Source: Methanobacteriota archaeon (GTDB taxonomy: Archaea > Thermoplasmatota > Poseidoniia > Poseidoniales > Poseidoniaceae). Taken from it: DNA of 40,008 nucleotides. Position numbers and translations under genes: made by a program. The notes under the pieces are model-generated. The model made no database searches. It was given only the letters and a program-made list of their open reading frames with translations, and was not told where the DNA came from. Below, in pieces: positions 15,057-27,000 of the stretch (the stretch's first letter is position 1; every line of letters starts with the position of its first letter). The stretch lies in assembly GCA_002722135.1 (NCBI GenBank), contig PBKJ01000013.1, forward strand, positions 121,577 through 161,584, in the 5' to 3' direction.

Positions 15057-18000
15057 TCACGCAGCGATGTCGTAGGACAGTCCACTCCAGGTGCGGAGCA
15101 GAGCGCCCTGACCGACCTCAGGTGCGTAGGACAGCTGGATGGTCACGTCCGTGAGGGGCGTGCCGTCAGCAAGGTGGGTGCGCACGAAGATCGTGTCACC
15201 GACGAAGAAGGTCGAAACCTTGTCGTCGCCTTCGGACCGAACAGAGTCGGAGAAGGTCACCAGACTGTCGCTGTTGTAGGGGGAGAACCCGTACACGCCG
15301 TCGGAGTTGGCCATCTTGACCTCGTAGACACCGTCGATTTCAGCGGCGAAGATCTTGATCTCCACGGCTTGCGTCGCCAGTTCCGTCTCGGACTGCTGCA
15401 CTTCGATCTTCCAGTGGCCGGTCTCGGCGTCGAACGCGTTGACGTCATCAATCTGGAAGGTGATGCGGGGCACACCCTTCACGTCGGTCTCGGCCAGGCT
15501 GGAGGCCCAGACGTAGATCACACCGGAGAGCACCACGGTGATCGCCACCATCAGGATGGTCGCGATAACCGGGCTCACAGCAGCCTCGTCTTCGACGAAG
15601 CGTGGGGAGGATTCCTCCTCCTCCTCTTCGTCTTCTTCGCGGCGACCCGCCAAGGCGAGGAGGCCGACAACCATGCCCGCGAGGGCGACGGCGACGATGC
15701 TCGGAGCGAACGATGGGACACCGGAAGCACCGATGGTGCGCACAACGTCAGGCAGTTCTTGGTCGGTGATCTCGAATGATCCGCGGCCGTAGTCCGCCTG
15801 GTCACAGACGTCGATGTTACCCGTGAGGGCGTTGTACATCACGTTGTTACACCAGTCCTTGTCTTCAAGCACAGGGCGACGGATGCTGTCGGTTCCGTCC
15901 TCGGAGCCGTAGAATCCGGGCTCAGCCCAGTAGTCCAGGCCGTTCGGGAGGGTCACCTTGCCGTGGCTGGCGGGCTCGTCAGCGATGAAGCGGTCCTCGA
16001 CCGACTTCGTCATGTCACAGGTCTCGTCGACACAGGTCTTGACGTCCATCTCTGCCCACACGGTCGTGGTGACCGCCTTCACGTAGACTTCGGAGTCCAC
16101 CGTCACAGACTGGCCGTAGGCGGGCGCGTCGATGTAGATTGCGTCGCGCTCCGTCTCAGCGTGGCCGTCACTCTGGAAGGTGATCATCAGCATGCTGTCG
16201 TGGTTGTAGGGGCCTTCGTCGCCGCCAGCGGTCACGGTCACGGTCACAGGCACCCAGGTGCCGTCCATGACGTTGGACACGCCGTTGAAGTCGAAGCCGC
16301 TGTTGGCTTCGAAGTAGTAGTCGGGCACCTGCTCAGCCACGTTCTGCACGATGATCTTCACGTCGCGCTTCAGCGAGGTCTGCTGGATGTAGCCGTTGTC
16401 GTTGAGGTCGTACGCGAAGCCCGTTGGGGCAGCGGCGCTGTCCGTGAGGTAGAGTTCCATCTCACAGAAGCCCTTGCCGGCCGGGTTGACCTGGTGCACA
16501 CCGCCGTTGTAGAGGTAGTCGATCTGGTTGATCGGGGCGTTGGTGGTGGCGTCCTTCACGAGGTCCAACACGAGCTCGTCACCGTTGAAGGCGAACGAGA
16601 AGTAGTTCGTGTAGGCACAGTACGCGCGGCCGTTGTCGTCGAGCTTGGGCAGCAGCGACCAGGTGAGGTCGCTGAGGTCGTGGTCGACGTCGTTCTTGAG
16701 CGCGGACAGGTCGAAGGTCAGCTCGTCGGCTTCTTCGGTGTCCTCAAGCACGCGGATGGTCCACTCGCCGTAGATGAGCGAGGAGTCGTTCGAGGCCCAG
16801 TTGATCGTGTCACCGGTCTGGAGGTTCCAGTCGTCGATGGTCGGCGCGTCGTTGACGGGCACCACGCTGATGGTGATGACCTCGTCAACCGCGTTCTGGT
16901 TCTCGGCACCGTCGTCGGACAGGCTCAGCGTGATGTCGCACGAGCCACCGGCTTCGAAGTCCATGCCGGACTTGCCGGTCACGGTCAGCACCGTGTCGTC
17001 AACCATGCCGACGCTGAACAGCGGGCAGGTCTCGTCCACGGTCACGCCCCAGGTGTACACCTGACGGGACGGGTCGTTCTCGTTCGGCTGGTCCTTGATG
17101 AGGTTCAGCGCGCTGCTGCCGGTGTTGGCAACGTCCGAGAGGATCACGGACACGCTCTGACCGCCAACAAGGCTGTCTTCGGGGATGTAGTTCACGTGAG
17201 CCGCGTCACCGAAGAGCATCACGGTGTCCACACAGTCGCCGTTGGTGTCGCGCTGGCAGATTTCCGGAGCGTCGTTGACGTTCTCGACGATGAAGTAGAT
17301 CGAGCGGTCGTCCTCAAGGCCGTTGCTGTCGGTCACGGTGAAGTTGAACTGCACCATACCGAACTGCTCGGCGGTTGGGGTGATGCTGAGGTCGTGACCC
17401 GTGAGGGACCAGCTGACCAGACCCTCGGCGGGCATCGGCGTGTTGCCGTAGACCACCACGGTCTCGCCTTCATCGACAGCCCACGTGAGGTCGCCGGCGG
17501 CGTCCTGCACGTCAGAGGCGTACGAGGTTAGGGAGACGGTGTATGCACCGGAGTCTTCGTTCACGGTGATGTTCGCAAGGTCACTGCCGATCGACGGGCA
17601 GGCGCGCTCGATGTCCATCGAGAGCGCGACGTTGTCGGACATGTTGACCGCATTCTCGGTCGCCCAGTCAACGGCACAGTCGTCGTTCGTGTGCTTGATC
17701 ATCACGTCGTACTCCTTCGCGGCCGATGGCACGTTGCTGCCGAGGAAGGTGCGGTAGGTGAGCACCTCGTCATCGAGCACGCCGTCCTGCAGGTTGTTCG
17801 CACCGAGCACCACGGTGTAGTACTCGCTGAAGTCCTGGAGGGTCGTCGTGCTGTCCATGGCTTGGTCGGGGTAGACCTCGCTCACGTCGGCGCTGCTGTC
17901 GCTCTGCACGATGGCAATCATGCGCACGGAGCTCGGCATGCCACCGAGGCGGCTGAAGGGCACCATGATCTCGGCGAAGTCGCCAGAGAAGTCGGCGTCG

Positions 18001-21000
18001 ACGTTGTCAGCGGAGAGCGACGTCACGCCCCAGCCGAGGAAGCCGTAGGCGTAGAGGTCGTTGCTCGCGTCGGACTCGGCCCAGTAGACGAAGTCAGCCT
18101 CGAAGGGCAGGTCGTGGGCACCGGAGGCACCGTAGTCGTAGCCCGTGTCTGAGCCGCCACCGGTGACGTCGAAGTACACCAGGAGGTCCGAGGTGGACAG
18201 GTCGAGGCCGTCGATGGCCACGTACAGGTCGTCGTTCTCCGTGTAGGTCACGTAGAAGTTCTCGGTCAACTCACCGGGCATCGCATCGTCGGACGGGTTC
18301 AGCTCGGAGCCGATCCAGTCCGCGTTGTCGCCGTCAACGGCCATCGCGTCGGACTGGAAGTCCGGCGAGATGTAGGCCGCACGGAGGCCGTCGGTGCTCA
18401 CGATGGAGACGCCGACCTCAGAGGTAACGGGCGCGCTGAGGTGCGAAGCAGCGATGTCGAGGAGGTTGGCCTCGTCGATCATCGTACCGGTCGGCACGAC
18501 GAGCAGGGACGGGGTCAGGTCCTGGCCGATGGAGGTCACCATTGCGCCCTGGTCCAGCTCGATCTGCGTCGTGACCGCGGAGGTCCACGTCAGGTTCTCG
18601 ATCTTGCCGACCGAGTCCGAGACGAAGATGGCGGTTTCTGCGTTCACGTCACCCATGTTGTAACGGAAGTCCGTGTTGTAGATCTCCATGCCCGCAGCGC
18701 CTTCGAGGTCCACGCAGTACATCAGAGCCTCACCGCTGTCTTCGAGCAAGAGGCCGACACCAGAGGTGCCGCCGTCGAGCTCAGCGTAGTTGATCAACAA
18801 CTGCGTGTCGTAGGCCCAGACACCTTCGCTGACGCCAGCAATGGTGGCGTTGTCGATGATGCTGAGGGTGCCTGCGTCGGACTCCACACCGGTGTCAAAG
18901 CCGGAGATGGTGGTGCCGCTGAGGGTCACGGAGTCGCCGTTGGTGGAGACAACACCAGAGGTGCTGGCTTGGTCACCACCGATCAGCTCGGAGTTCTCGT
19001 CGAAGAAGTCGCATCCGTCGGCCACGATGGCGTCGGTCGGCATGGCGACGAAGTTGTCGGCCATGTTGATCGCCGTACCGGTGCAGTCCTCAACGAGGAT
19101 ACCGGTCGTCGCAATCACCGTGGAGCCTGGGCTCATGGAAACGTCGTTGCCGCTGATGACGGGTCCGGTCACACCGCTCTGCGCCGACGTGTAGTAGGCG
19201 TCCAGGGTGATACCGCCGTCGCCCCAGCTGTCGGAGACGTCGATGGTGTAGGTTCCAGCGTCCGTGTAGGTGGTCAGTGGCTTGTAGCCCGTGTTGGAGC
19301 TGAACGTGTAGGTGCTCCACGAGTCCTTCGTGCCGTCGGGCTTGGTGATCTCCAGGGAGATTTCGTAGCCCCAGCTGTCGGTTTCGATGTCGATCACGAG
19401 GGTCGATCCGTTGCCAACGAAGTTGAAGGTGCAGCTGTCGCTGTAGCCGTAGTTGCCAGAAATCTCACACAGGTCCGTGGTGGTGCCAACAGGTTGCGTG
19501 GCCTCGGACATCAGGATGCCCGTGGTGGCGTCGACGATCACGTTGTCCATGATGTCACCGTATCCGCCGTTGGCGTGAATGCCAGCGTAGGAGTTACCGG
19601 GTCCATACATGTCGTTGTCGCTCACTTCGAAGCCCTTGACGTCGTTCAGGTAAATGCCGTCCTCGGTGAATCCGCGGATGGTGTTGCCAGAGATGGTCAG
19701 GTCCTCAATGGAGCTGTCCCATGCCGAGATGGCAGAGTCAAGACCGCCCGTGTTGTTCATCACGTTGTCAACGACCATGGCACCCTCGATGCTCGCGCTT
19801 GGGTAGAAGCGCACGTCAGAGATTTCGCCACCGTCTTCGAAGGTGTTGCCACGAATGCTCACGTTGTCCGCTCCAATCTCGTTGGAGTTGTGGCTCCAGT
19901 AGTACGGCGAGCGCTGCATCTCGATGCCGACCGCACAATCGTTGAACGTGTTGTCCTCGATGAGGTTGCCGTCACCGCCGTAGAGGCGCATGCACATGTC
20001 CTGGGACTGAATGGCGTTGTTCAACGGAGACCAGCCCTTGTAGTGGGAAATGGTCGAGTTTCGCACGTTGAAGAAGTTCAACTCGTAGTTGGAGTAGTAC
20101 CCGTAGCCGATCGCACCAACGATGGACGCAATGCCGCTGAACTCGGTGTTGTTCGCGTCCAGGTTCATCGAGTAGTACAGGTATCCAAAGTTGATGCCCG
20201 CCAACTCACCGTCGTCGTTCAGGGACATGCCCTGAATCGTCGAGTCGTGCAAGTAGACGTTGACCTCGCCGTTGTACCGTGGGTACACGCGCGAGAGGTC
20301 GTTCGTGGACCAGGAACCGGTCCAGATCATCGTCGTGCCGTTCCACTCGTAGGTGTCACCGTCGAGGTACCAGTTGGGTGCGTCAATCATGACCGCCTTG
20401 CCGGTGAAGTCACCGCCATCGACAGAGCCGTAGTAGTAACCGTGCTCTTCGAGGCCGTTGTTGAACACGCGGCTCGAACCCGTCGAGGACCAGCCGTTCG
20501 CACAGCGGTCGACGTAGTTGTAGCTCGCGGAACTGAACGCGTAGCACACGCGGTGGTCGAACTCGTCAATGAGTTCGACGGTCTCGGCGTTGCCGCTGTT
20601 GTCGCTCAGACTGACGGCTTCCTCGACGTAACGGAAGTCAGCGTTGCTGTCGCTTGCGGTGTTCCAGTAGTAGTCCACCTTGGCCACAGAGGACACGCTG
20701 TATCCGTTCAGGTCGATGTTGTGCAGACCGGCCGCGTCGACGTTGATCGACGTGAAGGTCAGGTCCTCAGCAACACCCGTGGTGTCCGTCGTGCCGGACG
20801 AGGCCGTGGCACCTTCCGCATTGCGGAGGACAACGGCGACATCGGACACACCAACCGCACCGTTGCCGTCGCTCTGGTCGGCGGTCATGGTCACGTCGAG
20901 TTGACGCATGCGGTTGAATTCACCAGATCCGGTGACGTCCACACTCGTGCTGTCCACGGTTCCTTCGACGAAGTCGACCACGGACGAACCGCTGATCTTG

Positions 21001-24000
21001 AAGTCGTTGGAGGTGCTGCCCATCGTCGAATCGACGAAGGTGAAGCCACCGCTTCCTGCAAGGTCGAAACCGACGTTGTTGCCGCTGAAGTCAACGGAAT
21101 CGTAGCTCAGATCCTTGGTGGTGCTCGAGCCGAACTTCATGGCTGCACCGGCGCTGTTGGACACGGTTCCGGAGAAGTCACCGCCGAAGTCCTTGACGTA
21201 GTACATGCCGGCCACGGTCTGGGAATCCAGGTCCATGTTCTCGAGGTCCATGCTTCCGGCAGCGCCGTTCGCCACCAAGACGCCGTAGTCGCCACCGTTC
21301 ACGGTGACGCCATCGGCGCTGGCCATGGTCGAACCGTCGACCATGATACCGGCGTCGTTCGGACTGTTGACCTCAACGTTGTCGAGGTGACCGGCGGCGA
21401 AGTCGCCACCGATTTCCACACCGACGTCGGCGCCGTTGATGGTGCCGTCCTTGAACAGAGGCGTACCGGACTCGCGCTTGTAGTCACCGAGGTCCGCGGG
21501 GTCGTTGCCCGAACGGGCCACGAACTCGTAGCGGTCCTGGTAGTTGTTCGCACGGTTGTGCAGGACGTCGATGTACATCGTCGCAGAGGTGAGGTTGCTG
21601 GCGGAGATGTCCACGATCGGGAAGGTCACGCGAGCACCTTGGCCGCTGCTCATGTAGTACGAGTAGGCGTAGTCCACACAGACGTTGTAGTTGTTCGTGC
21701 CGACGAGGCCCTCGGGCGGAACCATCACGCCGCTCCATCCGGCCCAGCTGTAGGTGCCGAAGCCCCAGTAGTGGTACGGGTAGTACGCGTAGGATCCGCT
21801 GGGGGTCACACCATCGATGTTCTCCCAGTTGAAGCCGAACGCTGCGGGCCTGTTGTAGTAGTTGGGGTACGAACCGGATTGTCCGGTGAAGTACCAGTAG
21901 ACACCAGAGGTGCCCCAGCCGCCGTAGAAGGTGTTGCCAACACGGTTGGGTCCGTAGTCAACGCCGTAGTAGTTGCAGTCCCACTGTGGGACACCACCCG
22001 CGCCACCTTGGTAGGTGCCAACATCGCCAACACCCTCGTTGGGGTCGCTCGAGCTGTACGGATAGTATCCGGTGTCACCGGCGCTGATGTTCCAGGTGTT
22101 GCCGGCGTTGTCGGTCAACTCCATGCGGTAGCGGTCGGTGATGAAGTAGTACTTGCTCGTCCAGTAGTTGTAGTACGGGTGAGCGTTGCCACCGGCGTAG
22201 ATCGAGTTGGCGCCCACCTGGAGGTAGTCGCTGTTCCCGATGAAGGCCGAGAGGTCGATGTCGTAGGTCTGCCAACCCCTGTTCACGCCAGCGAGCGACG
22301 GGGAACGGTAGATGGTGGGGAGGCTCATGCCACCCTCCATGTCAACACCGACGGTGTTGTCGGTTGAGGTGAAGCCGTCGATCTGAGGCGCAGCGTTCTT
22401 CGACATGATGCCCACGGCACCGTTCTTCACCACGATGTTGTCGATCGACGCAGCGGATCCTTCGACCCAAAGCGCCGTACCGGTGTTCGCGGTGTTGATG
22501 ATGGTGGAGTCGCTGATGCTGACGCTGCCGCGGTCGATCTTGATCGTGGCCATGTCATCGTCGGAGGCTTGTGCGCCGTAGACTTCAGCAGACTCGGAGA
22601 GCACCAAGGCACCGTCGGAGCCAATGTAGAGCGCCGACATCGTGGTCGAGTCTTGGTGGAGGTCCTTCAGGACACCACCGGCAACCGAGAGCGTACCGTC
22701 AGCGACGTCCAGACGGACGCCGTACGAGGAGCTCTGGGCCTTGATGGTCCCCTTGCCACCCGTGTCGGACGAGACGTTCACGACCAGCGAACCGCCGTTG
22801 CTGATGGTCAGCACCGGGCTGCTCGTCGCAGACGCGTCAACGGTCATCACGGAACCCATCATGACGAGGGTGCAGCCGTCGATGTCCAGGTCTGCGGACA
22901 GCGTCATTGGGAAGCTGTCGAAGAGGTAGACGCCTGGGCTGGATTCAGCGCCTTGGAAGGTCTGGTTGTTCGCCATCCATGCGCAGTCCATGTTGGGCTG
23001 GTCAAAGTTGATCGGAGCGGGTTGCAGGAGCAACTCGATCTGGTCGCCGAAGCCAAAGCCACCGGTGGGGTACCACGCAGAGGTCACTTCGGTCTCGTTC
23101 TGGCCGGCAGCACCCCATCCGAAGATGTTGTGATCGCCGTAGGCGTTACCGTCGGAGTCACCGGAGATGACCCACGCTTCAGCCATGCCCGTGGTGTCGG
23201 TCTTGGCAACACCAACCTCGAGGAGGGGGGTGGCTGGGCTGGACGTGGTGTCCATCACGGTGGTGCGAACGCTGTGGCCCGACTTGTACACCTTGGTGAC
23301 GACGCTGTTGATCAGGGCCTCACGGTAAAGGGACACCTGCGCGAGCCCACCGTACCAGACGGTCGCGGAGGACGAAACGTCCACCGGACAGCTGGAGGTG
23401 TCACCGCTGGCGTCAGCACAGTCAGCAAAGCCCGTGCCGTCGTCGTAGCTGACGTCGATGAGCACGATGTCGCTGTTCGACGAGGCCTTGGCGAGGTAGT
23501 TGCTGCTGCCGTCAATGTCGCTGGAGGTCACTTCAACCGAAGCCAGGGTAATCTCGGAGTTGCGGCCGTAGACGGCATCCACGGAGGAGTCGTCGTGGTC
23601 GATGGTCGAGCCCTGCTCCATCACGATGGTGTTGGTGGCCGAGGTCGAGAAGCTGTACAGACGGCTGACGTCTGCGTTCTCGAGGATGAGGCTCCAGGCA
23701 CCGCCGTTGATGGTCAAGTCACCGATGTCCAGGTTCTTCCAGGTCTCGGTTTCCGTGTGCGTCGTGGTGCCGGAAATCGACACGTCGCCCGCACTGATCT
23801 CCTCGAAGACGCCGAAGTGGATGCGCTGCATCGTGATGTCGCCGGACTCGACGTTCATCATGACCGCGTCATCGCCCATGGGGCCCACGGTGGAGGAACC
23901 CCAGCCGTTGGGGGTGATCCACAGGTCAGCGCTGCCGAAGTCGACGTCGTCCATGTACACGCTGGAGACGGCGTTGAAACCGCTGTTGGCGTAGTCGGGC

Positions 24001-27000
24001 ACGCTGACGTTGTAGAGGTAAACGTCGGCGTTGGTCCCGTGCATGGCATCGATCGCCACACCGGTCTGGCTGGCGGAGTTGCTGACGCTCACGTTGGAAA
24101 CGGTCACGTCCTGCAAATCGACGTCAATGAAGTTCACGTAGGAGTTCGTGACGGTGACGTTCTCGACGAAGAGGCTACCCGCGGTAGAACCTGGGTAGTT
24201 GACGATCGCGCCACCCCAGGACTGTCCGTTGGTGTTACAGTTCTTCAGGGAACCCTCACGCAGAATGGCGACGGTGTCCTCAGCGAAGTTGAAACACGCA
24301 TCGTCCGCGCCGTCAACGGCGAAGTTCGTCATCTCGACGACCGTGCCTTGGCCCGAGCCGTGCTCGAAGGCCGCAGCGACGTTCGTGAAGGTCACGTCGT
24401 TCATGGTGAAGTTACCCACGTTCGCGTTGGTGCTGGGGGAGCTGCCGTGGCGGCTGCCCGCGGCAATCGCAGCGTCACTGGTGTTGCGGAAGTCGACGTG
24501 AGAGAACTCGTGTCGGTCATCGGTACCGGTGGTGCACGCGGCGGTGAACGCCAGGCCCTTCCAGTCGGCGCCAGCCTGGCCCTCGAAGGTGACCGGGTTG
24601 GCTTCGTTGCCGTTGATCTTCATCTCGTCGCACGTGCCGTCGAAGGAGATACCCTTCCCGTTGGCCACCTGGACCACAACGCCGGGCTGAATCGTCAGGT
24701 CGGCGGAAACGGACAGGTAGTCGTTGCTGGGGTTGATGCGGATCGGGCTGTCGTCGATGTCCCACGTGGTGTCCGTGGTGATGTCGGCGTCAATGTCCGT
24801 ACCCTTGCCGTTGTAGGGCATGGTGCGGTAGCGGACGCTGCAGTCGATCGCCGTGTTGTCGTAGCAGTAGTAGGAGGTGTAGTAGCCCCACCATGGCGCA
24901 ATCGTGCCGGGGCGCGACGCCGAGTTGCCCGAGTAGGGCATGGATGGGAAGTTGCTGCTCCACGTGGAGACACCGCGCTCGAGGCTCGTGGCTCCGTTGT
25001 CGATGAAGTACATGTAGCCTTGACGGCCCAAGCGGATGCGGTCGTTCGAGTCGGTGCCCTCGTAGAGGGTGCCGAAGTACTCGAAGTCGAAGTCATCGGG
25101 CATGTCGATGTTCGCGTTGCAGCTGGACTTGTAGGTGTTCCAGTACCAGCTGTAGGCGCAGTAGTAGCCGTACGGCGTACCGCTGCTGCTGCCGCTGATC
25201 GCCGTGTCGTAGTTCTTGATCTCGGTCAGGCCTGGCGAGAAGCTCTCGTGGCCGTTGCTCGTCGAGGAGGTGTGCATGCGGTAGTTGGTGGTGAACGGGT
25301 TGGATCCGTAGAGCCATCCGTTGCCCTTCTGCAGGGTCTCACCCTTCGCACGGGTCTGGTCTTGATACCCCGTCACGGAGTAATCGACGTAGACCTGGCA
25401 GCCGGTGTCGTACTTGAACTCGAACTCGTTGGTCACGTCGTAGAAGACAACCTGGTAGGTGCAGAGGTACGAGTTGGTGTACCCCATGTCGTGCCATTCG
25501 ACGATGAACATCTTGTTCGGGTCACCGACTTCGAACGTGGAAGCGGTGGTCTGAACGGAGTTCGGCGTGGTCACGTCGGTGGAGACGTCCTCAGCCGTGA
25601 TGTAGTACTCGATGTAGTCAGAGGTGTTCAGGTTGGTGATGTCAGCCGACCAGTCGCAGGTCGCCAAGACACACTGCGTGGTGGTCTTGCCGACGGGGGT
25701 CATGATCTGGGACATCGTGGAACCGTTGTTCACGCTGTAGTAGAGGGTCGGACCCGTACCAGCCGTTGTGCTGACGTTCAGGCCAGCGGGCGGGGAACCG
25801 CCGTCGGCGATGGTCGCGGTCACCGTGCGCGAGCGGGCGTAGGAGTCCGCGAGCGAAGTGTGGGTGATCGTCGGCGCGTAGGTGTCGGGCTCGGGAGCGA
25901 TCTTCATCACGTCGTAGGTGACGGCGGCGCCGGCACCGGTGCGGGCGTAGTAGCCCGCGCCGAGCGCGAATCCGTTCCACTTGTAGTTCGCGTTGTAGAC
26001 GTAGTAGTAACCGGAGGAACAGCTTGGGCTGCCGGAGGAGGAACGCAGGAAGTGCGTCCAGCCGTTGGTACCCGTGCACACGACGTTCTGGCCGGTGCTG
26101 GAGTACGTGGCGTTCCACGAGTAGCCCGCGAAGTCGCCGGTGATGTCACCGGGGACCACGTAGCGGTGTGCAGCGGAGTAGCCGTAGGTCGAAACCTGGG
26201 AAGCGGTGCTGCCACCAGACAGCGGCTCTTCGATGCTGGTCTCGTCACCGATACCGACCATGGCGAACTCGTCGCCGTCCCAGAGGAACACGAGGTTCAT
26301 GCCTGGGCCGTCGTCAGCGGCGATGCTGAGGAAACCACCGTTGTCGTCGTCGAGGTACACCTTACCGGGGCTGGATCCGCCGGTGTTGTAGGACGAGGTC
26401 GCGGGGTAGGTGGAGGTCTGCCACTGCACGATCCAGTTGTTGTAGAAGTAGTTGGAGCTGGCCGAAGCGGTGTAGAAACAGCGGCTGCTGCCCGTACCAC
26501 AGTCAGAGGTGTCGAACTCGAAGTAGTACTCGTCGCTCTGGTCGAAGTAGCTCATCTGGCGGTCGAAGAACTTGGTCGGGCTGAACAAGTTCGTCGCGCT
26601 GACCTCGGTGGTCAGCTGGACCATCTTCTTCGCGTCACCGGCGTTGTTGATGTCGTCAACAAAGAACCAGTAGGGCGTCGGCGTGGTCTGAGCGCCGGTC
26701 AGCGCGGGCGTGTACCCCTCGTTGGGGTCAGCGGCGCCGGTGCTGTCGACGTTCAGGTCCTGATACCACCAGTAGTAGGTCACGTAGTCACCCGCGGTGA
26801 TGTCACCGGTCTGGGCCTTGAACTGGCACTCGGGGCTGGAGGCGCTGCACGTGCCGATCGTCGTCGCGGCAACAGAGGTGTAGCTGCCGTTGTTGATGGC
26901 GTAGTACAGGGTAGGCTCGTTTCCGCTCGTGGTGTCGATACCGGAGGTGTCGGACAGGCCGAGGAAGAACGTGCGCTCGCCCTCGATGTACGAGGTGATG

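Noticed and set aside
14992-15154. Frame on the plus strand starting ATGGCGCCCCGAGGGGCGGC
   Set aside because: It reads through hairpins and then antisense to the end of the giant gene; no protein features.
15600-15645. Trinucleotide run (GAG/GAA/GAC) as a DNA repeat
   Set aside because: It encodes the acidic tail after the anchor helix in frame, a common feature of surface-protein ends, so it is explained as coding sequence.
18441-22367. Open frame of 1308 codons on the plus strand
   Set aside because: Another antisense shadow of the giant gene with the same low-information composition. The shorter one at 15963-17531 was rejected for the same reason.
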